Positions 1 through 10,759 are shown, counted from the first letter of the stretch. The stretch is 64,000 nt of DNA from Neorhizobium vignae (GCF_000732195.1 NZ_JNNU01000003.1:1-64000), one strand, 5' to 3'. Notes: generated by a model not told the origin, from the letters alone. Translations and numbers: made by a program.

Positions 1-74
1 CACCACCTCTCGGGACATCATCACCCCGCGCCATGCCGTGCCACAAAGCGCACCGGGCGAACTTCGCGGACCGG

Positions 75-377
75 CTAAACGGCTTGCCCTGCACTGCAGG
101 AGCTTCTTGCACTGGACGAAGCCGTTTGGAAAGCTCGTATCTCGAGGGAGGGTGGCATGACTGGCGCGATAGCGGACTGCGCAATCAGATGATGAACGAC
201 GGCTCGTCGAACGAACCGGTTCAGATCGCCGTTGCTGGCGCGTTCGAGCGTCTTTGGCGAGTAACCCTCGTCGAGCGCTGATTGTCGTAGGCGACCTGGG
301 AGGGAAACCACATCATCTGCCAAGACATTGCTTCGCTCTGAAATCCAGTCCTCCAGCCAATCGTCGATGATACGCAT
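75..377 (-). CDS. small hypothetical protein, possibly with a damaged C-terminus
   Basis: This is a 100-residue frame opening with MRIIDDWLEDWISE and preceded by a fair ribosome site (GAAGGTGA, about 5 bases before the ATG). The first 65 or so residues have normal amphipathic protein composition. The last 30 are serine- and alanine-rich with no clear pattern, which suggests that the original 3' end was lost or shifted. I do not recognise the family. It stands alone in a decayed stretch downstream of the ugp operon, so no role can be inferred from context. Confidence 0.35.
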   Translation of the reverse strand: MRIIDDWLEDWISERSNVLADDVVSLPGRLRQSALDEGYSPKTLERASNGDLNRFVRRAVVHHLIAQSAIAPVMPPSLEIRAFQTASSSARSSCSAGQAV

Positions 378-541
378 GTCGTCACCTTCGAAAATTCACC
401 TCTATTCCGCAAGGCCATAATTCCCGAAGCGACACTGGGTTCCAGGACCGGCACCTTTCCAGTCCCGTTCCCCTCGTTCATACGCTGTACAGGTCGATTG
501 CAGACAATGCCATTCCGAGAGCGGATAACTTTCTGCCCTAA

Positions 542-778
542 GATTGGAGGTGCAAACTGCTGGATGCTCGCTGCAAGGAAATTTTCACCGCATACGTCGA
601 CCGTGAATACGGCGACACGCCATTGGCTATTGAGCACGCGCTTTGCCTGGCGTTCGAGCAAGGCACTCAGGCGGCAAAGCGCCGAGAAGATGCCAGTTCC
701 TGTCCCTATAGCGCGGTTTCTGATCCAGAGCCCTTTCTCGCGTGGGTGGAAGGTTTCGGGTGCCGTTCCATTCGGTGA
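542..778 (+). pseudogene. unidentified open-frame remnant without a start codon
   Basis: An open frame runs from just after a TAA at 539-541 to a TGA at 776-778. It encodes a charged, protein-like stretch (including TAYVDREYGDTPLAIEHAL) but has no ATG, so it looks like the broken end of a lost gene. I could not identify the family. The opposite strand and other frames here give only low-complexity translations. Confidence 0.2.
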
Positions 779-1207
779 GCCTGTTGCTGGCGCGCGGTAC
801 CAGGACGGCTACAAATACGTCGGCGGTGTCGTGGCCAGCTTCCAGCACGACGTCGCCCGATCGTCGGCTCGAGGTACCAAAGAGCGCCGACAGCGCTTGT
901 TGTACTTCTCGAAGGCCGGGCTGCCCTTGTTGTCCCCTTCACACGACGGGGCAATGCGTGCTCACCCTGGCAGATCCGTTGCCGAGTGCCGCAGCCACGT
1001 TGATGACCATCGGCCTGGCAGTCCGTCCTCGTCTTGCCGAAAAATCTCCTCGGCGCACCGCGTGTCAAGAACAGGGAGAAATCTCCAGCGACCCGGCTTG
1101 CTGCAAGATCCTCCAGCAGCGCTACCGTCTGGACGTCTAAGCAAGCGCGATGCGGGCTGCGCCACAGCCGGTGATCTTCCAACGGAACGGGTGTTGGCAG
1201 ACGTCCG
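779..1207. other. non-coding or decayed stretch downstream of ugpC
   Basis: Open frames exist on both strands here, but their translations are rich in Arg, Ser and Pro, lack recognisable motifs and have no ribosome sites. I see no gene, RNA or clear terminator. It is most likely decayed DNA between the end of the ugp operon and whatever lies before the window. Confidence 0.3.
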
Positions 1208-2250
<1,043 letters not shown>

Positions 2251-2251
<1 letters not shown>

Positions 2252-3099
2252 TACTTCTCGGTCTCCACCAAACCTTTGACGAACCAGCGCTGCATCAGCA
2301 CCACGACGATGACGGGAGGAATGATCGCCAGGATCGCGGTGACCATGACGTAGTTCCAGGGGGTTGAGGCATCCGCGAAATCGACCATGCGGCGCAGGCC
2401 GATGATGATCGTGTTCATCTTCGCGTCATTGGTGACCAGCAGCGGCCACAGATATTGCGTCCAGCCGTAGATGAACAGGATGACGAAGAGTGCCGCGATA
2501 TTGGTCGTCGACAGCGGCAAAAGGATATCGCGCATGAAGCGAAACGGTCCCGCATTGTCGATACGGGCCGCCTCGACCATCTCGCCCGGGATCGTCAGGA
2601 AGAACTGCCGGAAGAGAAAGGTGGCGGTCGCCGACGCCATCAGCGGCAGCGTCAGTCCCGCATAGGTATCGATCAGGCCGAGATCGACGATGACCTTGTA
2701 GGTCGGCAGGATGCGCACTTCCACCGGCAGCATCAGGGTGATGAAGATCATCCAGAAGAAGCCCATGCGGAAGGGAAAGCGGAAGAAGACGATCGCAAAG
2801 GCCGAAAGAAACGAGATGACGATCTTGCCGATGGCAATCGCGATCGCCACGACGAAGCTGTTGAACAACAGCCGCTCGAGGCTCACCCCGACCACGCGCT
2901 CGACGCCGCCCGAGATGGATTCGGTGTAGTTCTCCATCATGTGGCCGCCGGGCAGCAGCGACAGCGGCGGACGGATGATGGCGGTCGACGTCGCCGTCGA
3001 GGCGATGAAGGTATAATAGATCGGAAAGGCGACAATGACGATGCCGAGGATCAGCATCAGATGCCCCATGAGGGTGGCGAGCGGGCGGTTCTCAATCAT
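2251..3099 (-). CDS. ugpE: sn-glycerol-3-phosphate ABC transporter permease UgpE
   Basis: This is a 282-residue inner-membrane permease of the MalG type with about six hydrophobic segments. The cytoplasmic EAA loop is visible around residues 178-197 ([20 protein letters not shown]), where it would contact UgpC. It pairs with the upstream UgpA to form the channel. The gene lies 9 bases after ugpA and overlaps ugpC by one base. Length, gene order B-A-E-C and the neighbouring UgpB support the name. Confidence 0.92.
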
Positions 3100-3108
3100 C
3101 GGGTCACC

Positions 3109-3990
3109 TCAACCATAATGCACGCGCCGCTCGACGAAGCGGAACTGGAAAGCCGTGAGCGCGATGACGATGACCATCAGCACCACCGACTGGGCGGCGG
3201 ACGAGCCGAGGTTGAGGTTCACGAAACCGTCGTTGTAGACCTTGTAGACGAGCGTCTCGGTCGCCTTGGCAGGCCCGCCGCCGGTCACGGAATGGATGAT
3301 GCCGAACGTGTCGAAGAAGGCGTAGACGGTGTTGACGACAAGCAGGAAGAAGGTCGTCGGCGCGAGAAGCGGGAAGACGATCGTCCAGAAGCGGCGGCTG
3401 CCGCGGGCACCGTCGATTGCGGCGGCCTCCAGCAGCGATTTGGGGATTGCCTGCAGGCCGGCGACGAAGAACAGGAAATTGTAGCTGATCTGCTTCCAGG
3501 CGGCAGCAACCACGACCAACACCATCGCCTGATCGCCGTTGAGCAATGGGTCCCAGGCAATGCCATTGCGTCTGAGAAGATAGGCCAGCGTCCCCATGGC
3601 CGGATTGAACATGAAAAGCCACAGCATGCCGGCAACTGCCGGCGCCACGGCATAGGGAATGATCATCATGGTGCGGTAGAAGCCCTTGCCGCGCACCACC
3701 AGATCCGCCGCCGTCGCCAGCAGCAGCGCCAGGCCCATCGAGAGCAGGGCGGTCGCGACGCTGAAGACGATCGTCACCTGCAGAGCATGAAGGTAATTCT
3801 CGTCCGACAGGATCAACCTGAAATTTGCCAATCCGACGAAATTGCTCTGCAGGCCGAACGGGTCTTCCCGCATGGCCGATTGATAGAGCGCCTGGCTTGC
3901 GGGCCAGAAGAAGAAGATGACCGTCAGGACGATCTGCGGCGCGACCAGGAAATAGGGTAGGATCTTGTTCGGAAAGACGACGCTTTGCAC
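3109..3990 (-). CDS. ugpA: sn-glycerol-3-phosphate ABC transporter permease UgpA
   Basis: This MalF-type inner-membrane permease is 293 residues from the chosen start, with about six transmembrane segments and an EAA loop containing [21 protein letters not shown] chose the GTG at 3990 because AAGGGAG lies at the right distance upstream and because UgpA proteins usually begin with a short [16 protein letters not shown] leader. An upstream in-frame start at 4035 would add 15 unconserved residues and run into the stem-loop at 4018-4048. It follows ugpB and forms the membrane channel with UgpE. Confidence 0.9.
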   Translation of the reverse strand: MQSVVFPNKILPYFLVAPQIVLTVIFFFWPASQALYQSAMREDPFGLQSNFVGLANFRLILSDENYLHALQVTIVFSVATALLSMGLALLLATAADLVVRGKGFYRTMMIIPYAVAPAVAGMLWLFMFNPAMGTLAYLLRRNGIAWDPLLNGDQAMVLVVVAAAWKQISYNFLFFVAGLQAIPKSLLEAAAIDGARGSRRFWTIVFPLLAPTTFFLLVVNTVYAFFDTFGIIHSVTGGGPAKATETLVYKVYNDGFVNLNLGSSAAQSVVLMVIVIALTAFQFRFVERRVHYG

Positions 3991-4017
3991 GGGCGGGCTC
4001 CCTTGGGATGCGAACGG

Positions 4018-4048
4018 GGCCGCCCGTGCCGGCAAGACACGGGCGGCC
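4018..4048 (-). promoter_or_regulatory. intercistronic stem-loop between ugpB and ugpA
   Basis: GGCCGCCCGTG at 4018-4028 pairs perfectly with CACGGGCGGCC at 4038-4048, an 11-bp stem with a 9-base loop. It starts 9 bases past the ugpB stop. There is no U-tract, so it is more likely an mRNA 3'-end stabiliser or partial terminator that keeps binding-protein mRNA more abundant than permease mRNA. The role is inferred; the pairing is seen. Confidence 0.7.
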
Positions 4049-4056
4049 TGCGATGC

Positions 4057-5361
4057 TTACTTTTCGATTGCCTGCTGGATCGCGGCATTGCCGCGTTCGA
4101 CAACCTTGTTCAGCGCCGTCTTGGCATCCTGTTTTCCGGCCAGCATCGCTTCGAACTCCTCGTTCATGATGTCGCGGACCTGCGGCAGGTTAACGAGGCG
4201 GACACCCTTGGAGTTCTCGGTCGGCGCCTTGCCCATCATCTGCAGGAGCGGTGCCTGGCGGCCGGGGTTCTTGTCGTAGAAGCCGGACTTCTTGGTTTCG
4301 TCATAAGCGGCCATCGTCACCGGCATATAGCCGGAGACCTGGTGCAGGCGGGCCTGGATCTTGGTCTGGGACAGGAAGTTGAAGAATTCCGCCGTGCCCT
4401 TGTATTCCGCATCGCTCTTGCCGGCGAAGACCCAGAGGCTGGCGCCGCCGGGAATGGTGTTCTGCGGCCGGCCGGCGCCCTCGTAATAGGGAAGCTGGCC
4501 GATGCCGTAGTTCATGCCGGTCTTGATGATGTCGCCGAGACCGCCGGAGGATTCCGTCATGATACCGCATTCGCCCGACGTGAAGAGCTGCTTGGCTTCC
4601 GAAGTGCGGCCGCCATAGCGGAAGGTGCCGTCCTTGCCGAGATCGGCGATCGACTGGAAGTGCTTGACGAAGAAGTCGGAGTTGACGGCGAGCTTCACGT
4701 CCACGCCGGCGAGACCGTTTTCGTTGCTGCCATAGGAGACGTTGTTCCAGGCGGCGAGATTTTCGGTCTGGATCCAGGTGAGCCAGGTCGAGGTCATGCC
4801 GCAGGGGGCAGCACCGCTGGTCTTGATCTTCTTGGCCGCCTCGAACACCTGCGGCCAGGTCTTCGGCGGGTTGGCGGCATCGAGGCCGGCCTTCTGGAAG
4901 ATATCCTTGTTGTAATAGAGGATCGGCGACGAGGAGTTATAAGGGAAGGACAGCATGGTGCCGTCCGGCTTTGAATAATAGGCGACGATGCCGGGCAGAT
5001 ATTGCGACTTGTCGAACTTGTAGCCGCCCTTCGTCAGGACGTCGGCGACCGGCACGATGGCACCCTGGGCACCCATCATCACGCCGCTGCCTGCGTCAAA
5101 CACCTGGATGATCGCCGGCGGCTGCTTGGCACGGAAGGCGGCGATGCCGGCATTCAGCGTTTCCGGATAGCTGCCCTTGAAGACAGGAACGATCTTGTAG
5201 TCCTTCTGGCCCTCGTTGAATTCCTTGGAAAGCTGCTCGACGACCTCGTTGTTGGCGCCGGTCATGGCGTGCCACCATTGGATCTCGGTGACGGCCATCG
5301 CGCTCGACGCCATGAGCAGCGATGTGGTTGCGGCAGTTGCTGAAGCAAGAACGATTTTCAT
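4057..5361 (-). CDS. ugpB: sn-glycerol-3-phosphate ABC transporter, periplasmic binding protein UgpB
   Basis: This 434-residue secreted binding protein has a signal peptide (residues 1-23, ending ASSAMA) followed by VTEIQWWHAMTG. From memory of the E. coli protein, several blocks match UgpB: the KIVPVFKGSYPETLNAGIAA block, SSPILYYNKDIFQKAGL, the IPGGASLWV segment and a C-terminal ERGN region. It captures sn-glycerol-3-phosphate or its diesters in the periplasm and hands them to UgpAE. The ribosome site GGGAGGAAAACATCC precedes the ATG. It follows a phosphatase gene, which fits a role in handling phosphorylated substrates. A stem-loop follows it. Confidence 0.93.
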   Translation of the reverse strand: MKIVLASATAATTSLLMASSAMAVTEIQWWHAMTGANNEVVEQLSKEFNEGQKDYKIVPVFKGSYPETLNAGIAAFRAKQPPAIIQVFDAGSGVMMGAQGAIVPVADVLTKGGYKFDKSQYLPGIVAYYSKPDGTMLSFPYNSSSPILYYNKDIFQKAGLDAANPPKTWPQVFEAAKKIKTSGAAPCGMTSTWLTWIQTENLAAWNNVSYGSNENGLAGVDVKLAVNSDFFVKHFQSIADLGKDGTFRYGGRTSEAKQLFTSGECGIMTESSGGLGDIIKTGMNYGIGQLPYYEGAGRPQNTIPGGASLWVFAGKSDAEYKGTAEFFNFLSQTKIQARLHQVSGYMPVTMAAYDETKKSGFYDKNPGRQAPLLQMMGKAPTENSKGVRLVNLPQVRDIMNEEFEAMLAGKQDAKTALNKVVERGNAAIQQAIEK

Positions 5362-5420
5362 GGATGTTTTCCTCCCTTGACCATGAACCGAAGACTGGGT
5401 CCGACAAGGACCCTTTTCTG

Positions 5421-5452
5421 CGCGCCGCCGACCTCAAGGCTCGGACGGCGCG
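5421..5452 (-). promoter_or_regulatory. GC-rich stem-loop between the phosphatase gene and ugpB
   Basis: CGCGCCG at the 3' flank and CGGCGCG at the 5' flank pair around a loop, with TCGG/CCGA extending the stem apart from one bulge. There is no run of U after it on the transcribed strand. It lies 13 bases past the phosphatase stop and 60 bases before ugpB. It may attenuate read-through from the afu part of the operon, or mark an RNA processing site. Confidence 0.45.
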
Positions 5453-5464
5453 TGAATGAAGCGG

Positions 5465-6319
5465 CTAGGCGGCCGCCGAATCCCCTGCGCCGACACCGGC
5501 GATGCGTTTGAGATCGCTGACGGCACCCGGGCCGGCGGCAAGTACCGGCGCGCCCTTGGTGAGCCGCCCGCCTTCCGTGGGGAAGGGCAGGTACCAGCCG
5601 CCTGCCTCCTCGACGATGCAATAGCCGCCGAGGCAATCCCAGGCGTGCATATAAGGCTCGTAATAGCCGACCAGCCGGCCGGCGGCGACATAGGCGAGCA
5701 TCAGCGCGCCCGATCCCAGCCGGACGAAATTGCCGCCTCCCTCGAGGAGATCGTTGACGATCTTGCCGACCGCGGCCGGCGTGACATGGTGGTTGGCGCC
5801 GATGCCGGTCAGCCCGTTGCGGATCGTCTTGCGGCCATCGAGCGAAAGCCGCTTGCCGTTCAACGTGGCGCCCTGTCCGGCCGCTGCGGAATAGATTTCT
5901 TCGTAGCAGGGCACGAAAATGACGCCGACGACCGGCTTCCTGTCGTGGAGAACGGCGATCGAGACGCACCAGTTGGGCATGCCGCTGACAAACGGGCTGG
6001 TGCCGTCGATCGGATCGACGACCCAAGTATAACCGGAACTGCCCTCGGCAAGCCCGTATTCCTCGCCCAGGAAGCCGTCATCCGCGAACGTTTCGGACAC
6101 GCGGTCGCGGATGAGGTTTTCCACCTCCCGGTCGGCGATCGAAACGACATCCTGCGGATCGCCCTTGGTTTCGATGACCAATGTTTCGCGCCGGCTGAAA
6201 TAGTCGAACGCGACCTTTCCCGCTTCCCGCGCAACCTTTTCGGCAAGCGCGTGGCGATCCCTGATGTGCTGCTCGTTATTGTTCATGAAGAAACGTGTCC
6301 CTGTCTGCGGATCTTTCAT
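5465..6319 (-). CDS. inositol-monophosphatase-family phosphatase
   Basis: This 284-residue Mg-dependent phosphomonoesterase belongs to the IMPase/SuhB/HisN superfamily. The metal-binding motifs are intact: GEE at 85-87, DPIDGT at 102-107 and the WD pair at 227-228, plus the KGDPQDVVSIAD loop at 52-63. Its ATG overlaps the stop of the upstream ATPase (ATGA), so I keep this start; an internal ATG at 6286 with AGGGA upstream is also possible. It sits between two importers for phosphorylated compounds and probably dephosphorylates what they bring in. The exact substrate (sugar phosphate, inositol phosphate or glycerol phosphate) cannot be read from sequence. Confidence 0.88.
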   Translation of the reverse strand: MKDPQTGTRFFMNNNEQHIRDRHALAEKVAREAGKVAFDYFSRRETLVIETKGDPQDVVSIADREVENLIRDRVSETFADDGFLGEEYGLAEGSSGYTWVVDPIDGTSPFVSGMPNWCVSIAVLHDRKPVVGVIFVPCYEEIYSAAAGQGATLNGKRLSLDGRKTIRNGLTGIGANHHVTPAAVGKIVNDLLEGGGNFVRLGSGALMLAYVAAGRLVGYYEPYMHAWDCLGGYCIVEEAGGWYLPFPTEGGRLTKGAPVLAAGPGAVSDLKRIAGVGAGDSAAA

Positions 6320-7377
6320 TCCGCGATGATGGCGATGCCGCGGCTCTTGAGGCCGATGGCGACCTGTGTGCCGGGAGGAAGAGGGCGGTCGACCGACGGG
6401 TCGACGATGAACAACGTCCCGCCGCTCGTTTCCGCCTCGTATTCGATATGGTCGCCGAGATAGGCCGTGTGCCTGATCCGCCCGAAAAAGGCGGCGCTTT
6501 CGGCCGGTTCGACCGTGATGGCATTCGGCCTTACCGCGAGCTTGCCGCGGCCGGGCCTCGCACCGCGCGCCGGCACGACATGCCTCAGGCCTTCGATGCC
6601 GACGGTCGCCTGTGTGCCCGAGATATCGATGATCTCGCAGGGCACGACATTCGCCTCGCCGATGAAGTCGGCGATGAAGGACGAAGCCGGTGCTTCGTAG
6701 AGGTCGCGCGGGCTGCCCTCCTGGGCGATCTCGCCGTCCTTCATCACGATGATCTTGTCGGAGACCGCGAGCGCCTCGTCCTGGTCGTGGGTGACGTAGA
6801 CGGCAGTGAACTGCAGGCGTTGCTGAAGCTCGCGGATTTCGGTGCGGACGCGGCGGCGCAGCCGCGCATCGAGGTTCGACAGCGGCTCGTCGAGCAGCAG
6901 GACCTGGGGTTCGAGGACCAGCGCGCGGGCGACGGCAACGCGCTGCTGCTGGCCGCCGGAAAGTTCAGCGGGAAGACGGCGTCCCATGCCCCCAAGGCCG
7001 ACGAGTTCGAGCCCGTGTTCGGCCTTTTCACGCGCTTGCCTCCTGTTCAGCCCGGACGACTCCAGCCCGTAGGCGACGTTGTCGAGCGAATTCATGTGCG
7101 GGAAAAGCGCGTAGGACTGGAAGACCATCGAGACGTCCCGCTCATTGGCCGGCAGCATGGTGACGTCCTTGCCGCCGATCAGGATGCGGCCGGAGCTCGG
7201 ATGTTCGAGGCCGGCGAGCATGCGCAGCGTCGTGGTCTTGCCGCAGCCGGATGGGCCGAGCAAAGTCACCAGCGTGCCGGGCTCGACCGTCAGCGACAGG
7301 TCTTGAATGGCCGTGAAGGCGCCGAAAGTCTTGCGGACGTTCTGGAAGACGACGGATCCGGCCTGGGTGAGGCTCAT
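6316..7377 (-). CDS. ABC transporter ATP-binding protein, AfuC/FbpC type
   Basis: This is a 353-residue ATPase with Walker A at 41-49 (GPSGCGKTT), the LSGGQ signature at 139-143 and Walker B LLLDE at 160-164. The C-terminal TOBE-like region is of the kind in Fe(III), sulfate and spermidine-type importers. It overlaps the upstream permease and the downstream phosphatase by 4 bases each (ATGA), so the three are made together. It powers the AfuAB-like system next to it. FbpC-like ATPases were long called ferric transporters, but the phosphatase and Ugp neighbours argue for a phosphorylated organic substrate. Confidence 0.88.
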   Translation of the reverse strand: MSLTQAGSVVFQNVRKTFGAFTAIQDLSLTVEPGTLVTLLGPSGCGKTTTLRMLAGLEHPSSGRILIGGKDVTMLPANERDVSMVFQSYALFPHMNSLDNVAYGLESSGLNRRQAREKAEHGLELVGLGGMGRRLPAELSGGQQQRVAVARALVLEPQVLLLDEPLSNLDARLRRRVRTEIRELQQRLQFTAVYVTHDQDEALAVSDKIIVMKDGEIAQEGSPRDLYEAPASSFIADFIGEANVVPCEIIDISGTQATVGIEGLRHVVPARGARPGRGKLAVRPNAITVEPAESAAFFGRIRHTAYLGDHIEYEAETSGGTLFIVDPSVDRPLPPGTQVAIGLKSRGIAIIAE

Positions 7378-9632
7378 GCGATTTTCTCCTGCTGCAGGGA
7401 GGTCGGAACGCGGGGGGGCAAGGCCGAGATGCGGTTTTCACGCCGCAGCCGCCGTTCACCGACGATCAGTTGGAAGCCGGCGATGACGGCAATCATCACC
7501 ACGATCAGCATCGAGGAATAGGCGATCGCCACGCCGTATTCGCCGTTTTCGACCAGGCCGACGATATAGGAGGTCGCCATGTTGTACTGGGCGCTGACCA
7601 GGAAGACGACGGCGCTGATCGAGGTGATGGCGCGGACGAAGGAATAGACCAGTGCTGCGGTGATCGCCGGCCTCAGGAGCGGCAGGATGACCTTGCGGAT
7701 GGTGCGGAAGCTGGTCGCTCCGAGCGTCATCGAGGCTTCGTCGAGGCTCTTGTCGAGCTGGCTCATGGCGGCGATGCCGCCGCGCACCCCGACCGGCATG
7801 TTGCGGAAGACGAAGCAGGCGACGAGGATCAGGGCTGTGCCGGTCATTTCGAGCGGCGGCAGATTGAAGGCCATGATGTAGCTGATGCCGATGACCGTGC
7901 CGGGAATGGCGAAACTCATCATTAGGGCGAACTCGAAGAGTTCGCGGCCGGCAAATTTCTGCCGCACGATAACATAGGCCGTGGCCAATCCGACGGCAGC
8001 CGTCAGCGGCGCCGAGATCAGCGCGATCTCCATCGTCGTCCAGAAGGAATTCCAGGCAACCCCCGTCCAGACCAGCGAACCATCGCGGACGGTGACGGAG
8101 AAAGCCTTGGCGTAATGGGCAAGCGTCAGCGTGTTGTCGAGGCCCCAGGTCTTCACGAAGCCGCCAAAGATGATCATGCCGTAGACGACGAGCGTGAAGA
8201 TCATCCAGGGGATGACGAGCATGTGTACAGCAATCGAAAGCGGGCGGGGCAGCGCGATATGGGCGCCGCTGTCGCCCTTGCCGGTGACGGTCGCGAAATT
8301 CTTGCCCGAAAGCCAGAGCCGCTGGGCGAGGAAGGCAGACAAGGTGAAACAGAGCAGGATCATCGCAAGCACCGCGGCGCGGGCCGGATCGTTCTGCGAG
8401 CCGACGACGGCGAAAAAGATTTCCGTCGAAAGCACGCCGTGACTGCCGCCGAGCACCAGCGGGTTGCCGAAATCGGCCATGCTTTCGATAAACCCGATCA
8501 GGAAGGCGTTGGCGAGGCCGGGCTTCATCAGCGGCAGGGAAACGCGCCAGAAGGTGCGCCAGCGATTTGCGCGCAATGTCTGGGAGGCCTCCTCCATCGA
8601 GGGGCTCACGCCTTCGACGACGCCGATCAGCACGAGGAAGGAAATCGGCGTGAAGGAAAGGACCTGGGCGATCCAGATGCCGGTGAGGCCATAGAGCCAG
8701 CGGCTCGGCTCGATGCCGAAGACCGACGAAAGGCCCTGGGTGACGACACCGGCGCGGCCGAACAGAAGCGTGAGCGCAAGGCCGATGACGAAGGGCGGTG
8801 TGATGATCGGCAGCACGGTCAGCAGCCGCAGACCTTTCTTGAAGGGAAAATGCGTGCGGGTTGCGACCAGTGCGAAGGCGAGACCGAGCAGCGTCGAGCC
8901 CGCAGCCGTCATGATCGCCAGGAAAAGCGTGCGCCAGGCGATCCCGCAGCGTGTGCCGCCGACAAGACAATCGAGGCTCCAGATCGAGGATTCGGCGATG
9001 TTGCGGCTGAATCCATCGAAATTCACCGAACCGTCGAAGTCTTGGAAGGCACCGATGAACATGCTGCCGATCGGATAAAAGACGAAGACCGTGACGAGGA
9101 AGATCAGCACCGAGATGGTGGAGACGACAAACGCGTCGCCGCGCATCACACCCCTTTCGGCAAGGCCGAAGGAAAAGAGCAGGACGAAGACCACGGACAT
9201 CAGGACGGCGCCGGCCCCCATCGACGACTGGCCGCCGGCGAGCTCACCGAAGAGCGTCTGGGTGATCGTCCAGCTCCAGCCGGTATTGCCGATGGCGAGC
9301 CCCTGAAGCGCGAGAAAGACGATGCCGAAGCCGCCCGCCCAGGCGAGAAGCGTGCCGCGCCGCATCGGGTCTGACACGAACCGCGCCGCGGCGGCGCCGA
9401 GAAGTGCGAGCAAGGCGGCCAACAGCCAAAGCCGGCCGTGCACGAAGATCTGCAGCATCCCGGGAGCAGCCGAGGCCGCCCCCGGGAAGTCCCCCAGCCA
9501 GGAGAATGACAGAAAACCCTTCTCGATCCGGTACCACGGCAAGACGACCATGGCCGCGGCGCCGAAGGCAAGGACAAGGTCCAGTCTGCGATTGCGATTG
9601 TCCATGGCCGGCCGCGACCTCATCGAGAGCAT
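7374..9632 (-). CDS. fused double-domain ABC permease, AfuB/FbpB type
   Basis: This is a 752-residue inner-membrane permease in which two permease domains are fused, as usual for FbpB/AfuB proteins. Each half carries an EAA loop: EASQTLRANRWRTFWRVSLP in the first and EASMTLGATSFRTIRKVILP in the second. About 12 or more hydrophobic segments are visible, with extra N-terminal helices. The start is uncertain: ATG at 9632 or at 9605 (MDNRNRR), neither with a strong ribosome site. It is coupled to the ATPase gene by a 4-base overlap and follows the binding-protein gene after a stem-loop. Confidence 0.88.
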   Translation of the reverse strand: MLSMRSRPAMDNRNRRLDLVLAFGAAAMVVLPWYRIEKGFLSFSWLGDFPGAASAAPGMLQIFVHGRLWLLAALLALLGAAAARFVSDPMRRGTLLAWAGGFGIVFLALQGLAIGNTGWSWTITQTLFGELAGGQSSMGAGAVLMSVVFVLLFSFGLAERGVMRGDAFVVSTISVLIFLVTVFVFYPIGSMFIGAFQDFDGSVNFDGFSRNIAESSIWSLDCLVGGTRCGIAWRTLFLAIMTAAGSTLLGLAFALVATRTHFPFKKGLRLLTVLPIITPPFVIGLALTLLFGRAGVVTQGLSSVFGIEPSRWLYGLTGIWIAQVLSFTPISFLVLIGVVEGVSPSMEEASQTLRANRWRTFWRVSLPLMKPGLANAFLIGFIESMADFGNPLVLGGSHGVLSTEIFFAVVGSQNDPARAAVLAMILLCFTLSAFLAQRLWLSGKNFATVTGKGDSGAHIALPRPLSIAVHMLVIPWMIFTLVVYGMIIFGGFVKTWGLDNTLTLAHYAKAFSVTVRDGSLVWTGVAWNSFWTTMEIALISAPLTAAVGLATAYVIVRQKFAGRELFEFALMMSFAIPGTVIGISYIMAFNLPPLEMTGTALILVACFVFRNMPVGVRGGIAAMSQLDKSLDEASMTLGATSFRTIRKVILPLLRPAITAALVYSFVRAITSISAVVFLVSAQYNMATSYIVGLVENGEYGVAIAYSSMLIVVMIAVIAGFQLIVGERRLRRENRISALPPRVPTSLQQEKIA

Positions 9633-9642
9633 GGAAAGTCAG

Positions 9643-9672
9643 GTCGCGCTACAGGCCGAGCCGCAGCGCGAC
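9643..9672 (-). promoter_or_regulatory. intercistronic stem-loop between the AfuA-like and AfuB-like genes
   Basis: GTCGCGCT at 9643-9650 pairs perfectly with AGCGCGAC at 9665-9672 around a 14-base loop. It lies 15 bases past the binding-protein stop and has no U-tract. By position it matches the hairpins after the other solute-binding-protein genes in this window and probably stabilises the upstream mRNA. Confidence 0.55.
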
Positions 9673-9686
9673 GATGGCGATCGGGA

Positions 9687-10715
9687 TCAGTTGGCGCTCG
9701 CGCCGATTTCCTTGTCCCAGCGCTCGAGCAGCTTTTTGCGGGTGTTCGGGTCGCCGTATTTGGTGAAGTCGTAGTCGATCAGCTTGATGTCGGCGAACTT
9801 CGGCGCTTCCTTCGGCACTTCCGCCTTGGCATTCGACGGAAGCTGGAAGGACTTCGCCTCTTTCATGTGCGACTGCACGTCGGCCTTCAGCGCCCAGTCA
9901 TACCACTTCTTGGCGTTCTCCAGGTTGCGAGCGCCCTTGACGATCGACATCGAGCCGATTTCGTAGCCGGTGCCCTCGCAAGGCGCGATCGCCTTGACCG
10001 GGAAGCCTTCGACCGTCTGAGCCACCGCATCATGCATGAAGACGATGCCGATCGCCGTCTCGCCGCGGGCGGCCGCCTTGACGGGTGCCGAGCCGGACTT
10101 GGTATATTGCGAAACGTTGGCGTTGAGCTTCTTCAGATAGTCATAGGCCTTGTCTTCGCCCATGATCTGCACGAGCGTCGCCAGCGCCGTGTAGGCGGTG
10201 CCGGACGAATTCGGGTTGGCCATCTGGATCTCGCCCTTGAACGAGGCATCGAGAAGGTCGGCCCAGCACTTGGGCTCCTTGTAGTTCTTCTGCTTGAAGA
10301 GTTCGGTATTGTAACCCCAGCCGAGCGCGCCGGCATAGACGCCGACCGTGCGGAAGCCGGAGCTTTCGGCCTGCTTCTTCGCCCAGTCGTTAAGCTCCCC
10401 GAGAAGCGGCGACTTGTATTCCTGGGTCAGTCCTTCGGTCGCGGCCTGCAAATGCGGGTCGCCCGTGCCAGCCCACCAGATGTCCGTTTTCGGGTTTCGG
10501 GCTTCAGCGCGGATCTTGGCATAGGTTTCACCGGACGACAGGCGAACCATGTTCACCTGAATGCCGGTATCCTTCTGGAACATCTGCTGCATCATCTCGC
10601 AGATGACCACGTCGGCAGAGCAGATCAGGTTGAGTTCTTCCGCGGCACGAGACGCCGATACGTTCGTAGTCAAGCCGGCCGCCAAAGCGGCAACGGCTGT
10701 GAGAGCCAAGCGCAT
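9687..10715 (-). CDS. periplasmic binding protein, AfuA type (phosphorylated carbohydrate or Fe(III)-like family)
   Basis: This 342-residue secreted binding protein has a signal peptide of about 24 residues (ending SRAAEE) and ribosome site GGGAGGATAATC. The fold family is the Fbp/AfuA group: an early LNLICSADVVICEMMQQMF, then ETYAKIRAEARNPKTDIWWAG and LGWGYNTELF. The dityrosine iron site of true ferric-binding proteins near the C-terminus is not obvious. In this family Actinobacillus AfuA is reported to bind hexose phosphates. With the phosphatase and UgpBAEC downstream, a sugar-phosphate ligand is the best inference. Transcription starts in the divergent promoter region shared with the LacI gene. 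Confidence 0.85.
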   Translation of the reverse strand: MRLALTAVAALAAGLTTNVSASRAAEELNLICSADVVICEMMQQMFQKDTGIQVNMVRLSSGETYAKIRAEARNPKTDIWWAGTGDPHLQAATEGLTQEYKSPLLGELNDWAKKQAESSGFRTVGVYAGALGWGYNTELFKQKNYKEPKCWADLLDASFKGEIQMANPNSSGTAYTALATLVQIMGEDKAYDYLKKLNANVSQYTKSGSAPVKAAARGETAIGIVFMHDAVAQTVEGFPVKAIAPCEGTGYEIGSMSIVKGARNLENAKKWYDWALKADVQSHMKEAKSFQLPSNAKAEVPKEAPKFADIKLIDYDFTKYGDPNTRKKLLERWDKEIGASAN

Positions 10716-10759
10716 GATTATCCTCCCAGATTATGGCGATGCCTCCACATCACCCGCCT

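Noticed and set aside
2455..3960. 501-codon plus-strand frame over ugpE and ugpA
   Set aside because: Highly charged antisense shadow of two clear permease genes; composition typical of reverse-strand frames in GC-rich DNA.
7456..8970. 504-codon minus-strand frame inside the AfuB-type permease gene
   Set aside because: Arg/His-rich out-of-frame shadow; the permease frame has clear EAA loops and membrane helices.
9687..10715. Calling the AfuA-like protein a ferric iron-binding protein
   Set aside because: The family name suggests iron, but the C-terminal dityrosine pattern is not evident and the neighbours handle phosphorylated organic compounds.
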